A stretch of DNA of 64,000 nucleotides from Microbacterium sp. cf046 (GTDB lineage: Bacteria; Actinomycetota; Actinomycetes; Actinomycetales; Microbacteriaceae), in NCBI RefSeq assembly GCF_900114345.1, contig NZ_FOZJ01000002.1, forward strand, positions 1,116,001 through 1,180,000, in the 5' to 3' direction. How positions within the stretch are numbered: position 1 is the stretch's first letter; each line of letters begins with the position of its first letter. Below, piece after piece: positions 59,434-64,000 of this stretch. The notes under the pieces are model-generated. The model had not been told where the DNA came from. It saw only the letters and a list, made by a program, of their open reading frames with translations, and did no database searches. The translations under genes and the position numbers were made by a program.

Positions 59434-60507
59434 TCAGACGTTGAATCTGAACTCCACGACATCGCCGTCGTGCATCACGTAGTCCTTGCCCTCGAGCCGG
59501 GCCTTGCCGCGATGGCGGGCCTCCAGCACGGACCCGGCATCGATCAGGTCGACGAAGGAGATCACCTCGGCCTTGATGAAGCCCTTCTCGAAATCCGTGT
59601 GGATCACGCCTGCCGCCTGCGGGGCCTTCCAGCCCTTGCCGATCGTCCAGGCCCGGGCCTCCTTCGGGCCGGCCGTGAGATAGGTCTGCAGCCCGAGGGT
59701 GTCGAAGCCGATGCGGGCGAGCTGGTCGATACCCGACTCCTCCTGACCGGTGGAGGCGAGCAGCTCGGCGGCATCCTCGGGCTCCAGGTCGATGAGCTCC
59801 GACTCGATCTTCGCGTCGAGGAACACCGCGTGCGCAGGTGCGACCAGGGCTTCGAGCTCGGCGATGCGGGCCGCGTCCGTCAGCACCGCCTCGTCGACGT
59901 TGAAGACGTAGATGTACGGCTTCGCGGTCATCAGCCCGAGCTCCTTGACCGGCGCGAGGTCGAGGCCCGAGTGCGAGAGCAGGATGCCGCGCTCCAGGGC
60001 GTCCTTCGCCGCGACGGCGGCCTCGAGGGTCGCAGCATCCGCTCGCTTGCCCTTGACGTCCTTCTCGAGTCTCGGGATGGCCTTCTCGAGCGTCTGCAGG
60101 TCGGCGAGCATCAGCTCGGCGTTGATGGTCTCCAGATCGCCCTTCGGATCGACCGCGCCCTCGACGTGCACGACGTCGTCGTCCGTGAAGCCGCGGACCA
60201 CCTGCGCGATCGCGTCAGCCTCACGGATGTTCGCGAGGAACTGGTTCCCGAGCCCTTCGCCCTCGCTCGCACCTCGCACGATTCCGGCGATGTCGACGAA
60301 CGACACCGTCGCCGGCAGGATGCGCTCGGAGTGGAACACCTCCGCGAGCTTCGCGAGGCGCGGGTCCGGCAGGCTGACGACGCCGACGTTCGGCTCGATC
60401 GTCGCGAACGGATAGTTCGCAGCGAGCACGTCGTTCTTGGTCAGCGCGTTGAAGAGGGTGGACTTGCCGACGTTGGGCAGGCCGACGATGCCGATAGTGA
60501 GAGCCAC
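59434..60507 (-). CDS. ychF: redox-regulated ATPase YchF
   Basis: A 357-residue Obg-family protein that hydrolyses ATP in preference to GTP and associates with ribosomes and catalase-related stress responses. G1 is GLPNVGKSTLFNAL, G3 is FVDIAGIVRGASEGEGLG, and the altered G4 reads NVDE in place of NKxD. The C-terminal TGS-like domain includes EARAWTIGKGWKAPQAAGVIH and ends DVVEFRFNV. GTG start with a TAGACT -10 box eight bases upstream. Confidence 0.96.
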   Translation of the reverse strand: MALTIGIVGLPNVGKSTLFNALTKNDVLAANYPFATIEPNVGVVSLPDPRLAKLAEVFHSERILPATVSFVDIAGIVRGASEGEGLGNQFLANIREADAIAQVVRGFTDDDVVHVEGAVDPKGDLETINAELMLADLQTLEKAIPRLEKDVKGKRADAATLEAAVAAKDALERGILLSHSGLDLAPVKELGLMTAKPYIYVFNVDEAVLTDAARIAELEALVAPAHAVFLDAKIESELIDLEPEDAAELLASTGQEESGIDQLARIGFDTLGLQTYLTAGPKEARAWTIGKGWKAPQAAGVIHTDFEKGFIKAEVISFVDLIDAGSVLEARHRGKARLEGKDYVMHDGDVVEFRFNV

Positions 60508-60515
60508 GGGAGTCC

Positions 60516-60521
60516 AGTCTA
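60516..60521 (-). promoter_or_regulatory. -10 box of a leaderless promoter (ychF)
   Basis: TAGACT on the minus strand ends eight bases before the ychF GTG at 60507. Confidence 0.45.
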
Positions 60522-60552
60522 CGTGGGCGGGATGCCGCGACCCGGCGCCCGG

Positions 60553-61302
60553 TCAGGGGCGCAGCGCCCGATACGCGCGCGTCACGTACGGCAGTTCCAC
60601 GACCGCGTCGCCGACTGCGCCGATGTCATCGAAGAGCTCTGCGAGGCCGTCCTCGATGCGCGCACGGTCCTCCGCGGCCGCCGTGATGATGTAGCTGCGC
60701 GAGCGCGCCATGGCAAGCAGCGTCTCGCGGTTCATCGGGCGCGACCAGCTCCAGCGGCGAGCCTCGGCCGTGCCGAACGGCGCCGCCAGCGGTGGGTCTC
60801 CTTCCGCGAGCATCTCCTCGGCGTGGCTGCCGTGCATGATCTCCGTCAGCCGAGCGACCCAGGGCACGCTCTCGTCGCGGATGTTCCAGATCAAGCCGAG
60901 CACTCCCCCGGAGCGCAGCACCCGTGCGACCTCGGCAGAGCCGCCGACCGGCTCCACCCAATGCCAGGCCTGACCCAGCAGGACCGCGTCCAGGCTCGCG
61001 TCGGGCACCGGAAGGCTTTCGGCCGATCCGACGAAGGTCGGCACCCCGTGCACGTGCTCGCGCAGGACGGCGAGCATCTTGGGGTCGGGATCGATCGCCA
61101 CGACCTCGGCGCCGAGCTCGACCGCCGAGCGCGTCAGCTTACCCGTCCCGGCGCCGACATCGGCGACGCGGATGCTGCGCTCACCGCCCGCGACCGGCTG
61201 GAGCATCCAGTCGACGGCCTGGATCGGATAGTCGGGCCGGCCGGACTCGTAGGTTCCGGCGGCGGACCCGAACGACGTGGACATCTCCTCGTTGCTGGCC
61301 AT
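60553..61302 (-). CDS. class I SAM-dependent methyltransferase
   Basis: A 249-residue methyltransferase of the Methyltransf_11 group. SAM motif I is RVADVGAGTGKLTR (~46), followed by VVAIDPDPKML (motif post I) and DAVLLGQAWHWVE. The FGSAAGTYESGRPDYP N-terminal signature is shared by small-molecule methyltransferases of actinobacteria. The substrate is unknown. TAGGGT lies six bases before the ATG at 61302 (leaderless). Confidence 0.88.
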   Translation of the reverse strand: MASNEEMSTSFGSAAGTYESGRPDYPIQAVDWMLQPVAGGERSIRVADVGAGTGKLTRSAVELGAEVVAIDPDPKMLAVLREHVHGVPTFVGSAESLPVPDASLDAVLLGQAWHWVEPVGGSAEVARVLRSGGVLGLIWNIRDESVPWVARLTEIMHGSHAEEMLAEGDPPLAAPFGTAEARRWSWSRPMNRETLLAMARSRSYIITAAAEDRARIEDGLAELFDDIGAVGDAVVELPYVTRAYRALRP

Positions 61303-61308
61303 GCGTCG

Positions 61309-61314
61309 ACCCTA
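61309..61314 (-). promoter_or_regulatory. -10 box of a leaderless promoter (methyltransferase)
   Basis: TAGGGT on the minus strand ends six bases before ATG 61302. Confidence 0.5.
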
Positions 61315-61375
61315 ATGGGGCTCCGTCCCGGCGCGCCTGCGTCGCGGTTCGCCCGGCCGCGCCGAGTCTGGAGGC

Positions 61376-61999
61376 GTGCCATTGGATTTCACCGCGATCG
61401 ACTTCGAAACGGCGAACTCCAGCAACGCGTCGGCCTGCGCCGTCGGCCTCGTCCGCGTCCGCGACGGCCGCGTCGTCGCGACGACCGGCTGGCTCATCCA
61501 GCCGCCACCGGGGCATGACCGGTTCTTCGAGCTGAACACGCGCATCCACGGCCTGCGCGCCGAGGACGTCGACGGCGCCAAGACGTGGAGCGAGCAGCTC
61601 GACGACCTTGCGGCCTTCGTCGGCGATGACGTGCTGGTGGCCCACAACGCCGGCTTCGACATGATGGTGCTGCGTCGCGCGTGCGAAGCGACCGGCGATT
61701 CATACGCCCCGTATCGCTACGTGTGCAGCCTCCAGGTGTCGCGCAAGCTCTACGACCTCGAGTCCTATCGCCTCCCGTCGGTCGCAGCGGCCGCCGGCTT
61801 CCTCGACTTCCCCCATCACGATCCGACGGCGGACGCGCTCGCCTGCGCGCATATCATGGTCCATGCGGCGCAGCTGGTCGGCGCGAAGGACATCGGCGCA
61901 CTCGCCGAGGCGGCGGCCGTGCGGGTCTCGCGGGTCTTCGTCCCGGAGCCCGTGGCACCGGCGCAGCCGATGCTGCCCCTGCTCGACGCGTTCGTCTGA
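61376..61999 (+). CDS. DEDDh 3'-5' exonuclease (DnaQ/epsilon-like)
   Basis: A 207-residue RNase T/DnaQ-family exonuclease. Exo I is FTAIDFETAN (Asp, Glu), Exo II VAHNAGFDMMVL (Asp) and Exo III HHDPTADALACAHI (His, Asp). It could act in DNA repair or RNA trimming; it is too short to include a BRCT or polymerase part. GTG start; GGAGG touches it and GAGTCT six bases upstream looks like a weak leaderless -10. Divergent from the methyltransferase. Confidence 0.9.
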   Translation: MPLDFTAIDFETANSSNASACAVGLVRVRDGRVVATTGWLIQPPPGHDRFFELNTRIHGLRAEDVDGAKTWSEQLDDLAAFVGDDVLVAHNAGFDMMVLRRACEATGDSYAPYRYVCSLQVSRKLYDLESYRLPSVAAAAGFLDFPHHDPTADALACAHIMVHAAQLVGAKDIGALAEAAAVRVSRVFVPEPVAPAQPMLPLLDAFV

Positions 62000-62030
62000 C
62001 GCCCGATTCTCGACGCTCGGAAGCCCCACC

Positions 62031-63992
62031 ATGCGCTGTACGAAGGTTCGCCTGCTCATGGCGGTCGCCGCCGCGACCGTCGCAGGCCTCTTTGCGGGCA
62101 CCGCGGCGTACGCCGCACCTCCCCAGCCGATCGAGGATCCGGCGTCGGCGACCAGCATCGTGCGCCTCGGCGGTGCGACGCGCTATGAGACCAGCGTCGC
62201 CGTGTCGCAGCGGTACGAACCCGGGGTCGCCGCGGCGTTCGTGGCGACGGGGACGGACTACCCGGATGCGCTCGCCGCGGCCGCCGCGGCGGCCTCGCTC
62301 GGAGCTCCGCTCCTGCTCACCCAGCCCGGCGCGCTCCCCCTCGTCGTCGCCGAGGAGCTCGCGCGGCTCCAGCCGACGAAGATCTACGTCCTGGGCGGCA
62401 CCGGCGCCGTCTCGGCATCCGTCGTCGCGCGGCTCTCGGCGATGGCGCCGACGGAGCGCATCGGCGGCGCCGATCGATATTCGACGGCGGAGAAGCTGAT
62501 CGACACGGTGTTCGGGAGCGCGACGCACATCTTCCTGGCCACGGGTCTCGGTTTTCCCGACGCGCTCGGTGCCTCCGGTGCAGCGGGGAGTCTTGGCGCA
62601 CCGCTCCTCCTGGTCAACGGCCGCGGCACGACGCTTCCAGCGTCCACGATGGAAGCGCTGAAGCGCTGGGGCGTGGCAGACGTGTCGATCGCCGGTGGCC
62701 ACGGAGCCATCGACCTGCGCATCGAGCAGCAGCTTCGCACCGAGGGATTCACGGTGAGCCGGCACGCGGGGGCATCGCGCTATGAGACCGCGGCAGCGCT
62801 CTACAACGCCTACTTCACGGATGCCGCGCCCGACGCCGCCTTCCTCGCGACCGGCACCGATTACCCTGACGCGCTGTCGGCAGCGGCGCTCGCGGGACGC
62901 ATGCAGGCACCGCTGCTGCTCACCCAGCCGGAGTGCGTGCCGTGGGCGCCACACGTCGCGCTCAGCACGGTCTCAGCACCGGAACGCATCGTGATCGGCG
63001 GCGAGGGTGCAGTTTCTGAGGCCGCCGCCGCCAACACCCCCTGCTCATCGCAGCCGCCGGCCCAACCCGGCTTCGCGATGACCGGGTGGCAGTTCGACCC
63101 CGCCGCGGCCGCGCCGTACTCCGACCGGCCGCCCGTGAACGTCGACGATCCGGCCATCGTGCTGGATGCCACAGGACTGCGTGTCTACCTGCGGAGGGAC
63201 AACGGGGCGCGCGCGGATCATCCGGTGGCGTATGCCCAGTACGGGATCTCGGCGCTCATGGAGTACCAGCGCACAGGCGACACGATCTGGCTGGACCGCG
63301 CGACGCGGCACGCCGAGCGCCTGGAGCAGATCCACACGGAGCGCGCGGGAGCGTGGTGGTTCCCCTACATGTTCCCGTGGACCTACTACCAGCGCACGCT
63401 GACCGAGCCGTGGTGGTCGGGGATGGCCCAGGGACAGGCTCTCTCACTGTTCGTCCGCCTCTACGACGAGACCGGCGACGCGCGCTGGGAGAACGCCGCT
63501 CACCGAACCTGGCAGAGCTTCCTCCAGCCCCGGTCCCAGGCAGAACCGTGGTCGACCCTCGTGGACGGCGATCGTCTGTTCTTCGAGGAGTACGCCGGCG
63601 ATCAGCCCCCGCTCCTCGTGCTCAACGGGCACGTGTTCGCGATCTTCGGCATCTACGACTACTGGCGACTGACCGACGACCCCGATGCGCTTCGACTCCT
63701 CGACGGCGGGGCGACGACGACGCTCGCGATCATGCCCGACGTCCGCAACCCCGGCGCAGTGTCGTACTACTGCGTGCAGCCGGACTACTGCAAGAGCCCG
63801 CTCTGGCAGAACTCGGCGTATCACGCGATCCACTCGTGGCAGCTCGACACGCTCGCGCGCCTCACTCACGATGAGAGCTTCAGCGAGTGGGCCGACCTGC
63901 TGCGCGATGACTGGACCCCCGCTGCCGGGCGCTTCTCGGCGCCGGATGAGCCGAGCCTGCCGCTCGGCTGGGACGACGGTCCGCCGCAGTAG
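62031..63992 (+). CDS. secreted protein with three cell-wall-binding repeats and a glucuronyl C5-epimerase-like domain
   Basis: A 653-residue exported protein. A signal peptide covers ~1-28 (cleavage near AYA-AP). Three CWB2-type cell-wall-binding repeats occupy ~44-340, each with RLGGATRYET-like and ATGTDYPDALAAA-like motifs. Residues ~390-600 resemble the C-terminal catalytic domain of D-glucuronyl C5-epimerase: WFPYMFPWTYYQR, EPWWSGMAQGQALSLFVRLY and VLNGHVFAIFGIYDYW. Epimerases of this fold convert glucuronate to iduronate in polysaccharides. The start is the ATG at 62031, giving the signal peptide directly, without a ribosome binding site. It stops eight bases before the window ends. Confidence 0.85.
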   Translation: MRCTKVRLLMAVAAATVAGLFAGTAAYAAPPQPIEDPASATSIVRLGGATRYETSVAVSQRYEPGVAAAFVATGTDYPDALAAAAAAASLGAPLLLTQPGALPLVVAEELARLQPTKIYVLGGTGAVSASVVARLSAMAPTERIGGADRYSTAEKLIDTVFGSATHIFLATGLGFPDALGASGAAGSLGAPLLLVNGRGTTLPASTMEALKRWGVADVSIAGGHGAIDLRIEQQLRTEGFTVSRHAGASRYETAAALYNAYFTDAAPDAAFLATGTDYPDALSAAALAGRMQAPLLLTQPECVPWAPHVALSTVSAPERIVIGGEGAVSEAAAANTPCSSQPPAQPGFAMTGWQFDPAAAAPYSDRPPVNVDDPAIVLDATGLRVYLRRDNGARADHPVAYAQYGISALMEYQRTGDTIWLDRATRHAERLEQIHTERAGAWWFPYMFPWTYYQRTLTEPWWSGMAQGQALSLFVRLYDETGDARWENAAHRTWQSFLQPRSQAEPWSTLVDGDRLFFEEYAGDQPPLLVLNGHVFAIFGIYDYWRLTDDPDALRLLDGGATTTLAIMPDVRNPGAVSYYCVQPDYCKSPLWQNSAYHAIHSWQLDTLARLTHDESFSEWADLLRDDWTPAAGRFSAPDEPSLPLGWDDGPPQ

Positions 63993-64000
63993 GTCTGGGG

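Noticed and set aside
59386..61518. A 710-codon plus-strand open frame opposite ychF and the methyltransferase
   Set aside because: It is the mirror of real genes, with biased low-complexity composition and no start context.
1..64000. CRISPR arrays, insertion sequences, prophage genes, att sites or a replication origin
   Set aside because: No regularly spaced direct repeats with variable spacers, transposase, integrase, phage structural gene or DnaA-box cluster was seen; the only repeats are arrays A and B.

Overview
The window is about 70% G+C, densely packed, and looks like a chromosome segment of a high-GC Gram-positive actinobacterium, most likely Microbacteriaceae (Microbacterium or a close relative). 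The evidence is the actinobacterial gene set (DUF3117, PIG-V-like mannosyltransferase, soluble MgtE-N/CBS protein, MarP-like protease, GAF-ANTAR regulators, PPK2), the DAP-pathway gene order, frequent GTG starts and many leaderless starts. No tRNA, rRNA, CRISPR array, transposase or prophage was seen. The assignment comes from recognising families by eye; no search was run.

Layout. 1-5.1 kb: PHP phosphoesterase (cut by the left edge), membrane EEP phosphatase, Xaa-Pro aminopeptidase and gamma-glutamyltransferase. 5.1-11 kb: hydrolase plus YflT-type stress protein, then MgtE-N/CBS, DUF1003, Mrp, TatB, O-methyltransferase and DUF3117. 11-15.4 kb: mannosyltransferase, divergent dapE/dapD, PPK2. 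15.4-19 kb: a GMC (cholesterol-oxidase-like) oxidoreductase with an extra C-terminal domain and a partner alpha/beta hydrolase. 19-25.4 kb: citrate synthase, dapC-fdxA, membrane proteins including AzlC/AzlD, and the GTPase TypA/BipA. 25.5-32.7 kb: a complete peptide/nickel-type ABC importer (solute-binding lipoprotein, two permeases, fused double ATPase). 32.8-35 kb: CPBP-type membrane protein and nuclease-like gene A between duplicated palindromic arrays. 35-41 kb: gcvT-gcvH-gcvP behind a tandem glycine riboswitch, and a MarP-like protease. 41-47.9 kb: nrtR-nadA-nadB-nadC-cysteine desulfurase and a glycosyltransferase. 47.9-49 kb: nuclease-like gene B between a different pair of duplicated palindromes. 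49-55.7 kb: ABC exporter, DUF1345, MFS pump, AhpD-like protein, small proteins and an Fpg/Nei glycosylase. 55.9-64 kb: two coupled GAF-ANTAR regulators, lipoprotein, broken metallophosphoesterase, HTH protein with a basic tail, serine-less alpha/beta protein, YchF, methyltransferase, DEDDh exonuclease, and a secreted protein joining three cell-wall-binding repeats to a glucuronyl C5-epimerase-like domain.

How the genes work together. Lysine/peptidoglycan precursor synthesis is represented by dapC, dapD and dapE. De novo NAD synthesis (nadABC) comes with its probable NUDIX repressor and a desulfurase likely to feed the NadA Fe-S cluster. Glycine cleavage is under glycine control. The importer genes and peptidases fit peptide scavenging.

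The best candidate for something undescribed is the pair of nuclease-like genes (A 33907-34920, B 48034-48942). Each sits between the 3' ends of two convergent housekeeping genes. Each is bracketed by two same-orientation copies of its own palindromic element, with arm spacing conserved exactly between copies. In each case the downstream copy begins inside the end of the coding sequence. The repeat sequences differ between the loci but the architecture is the same.
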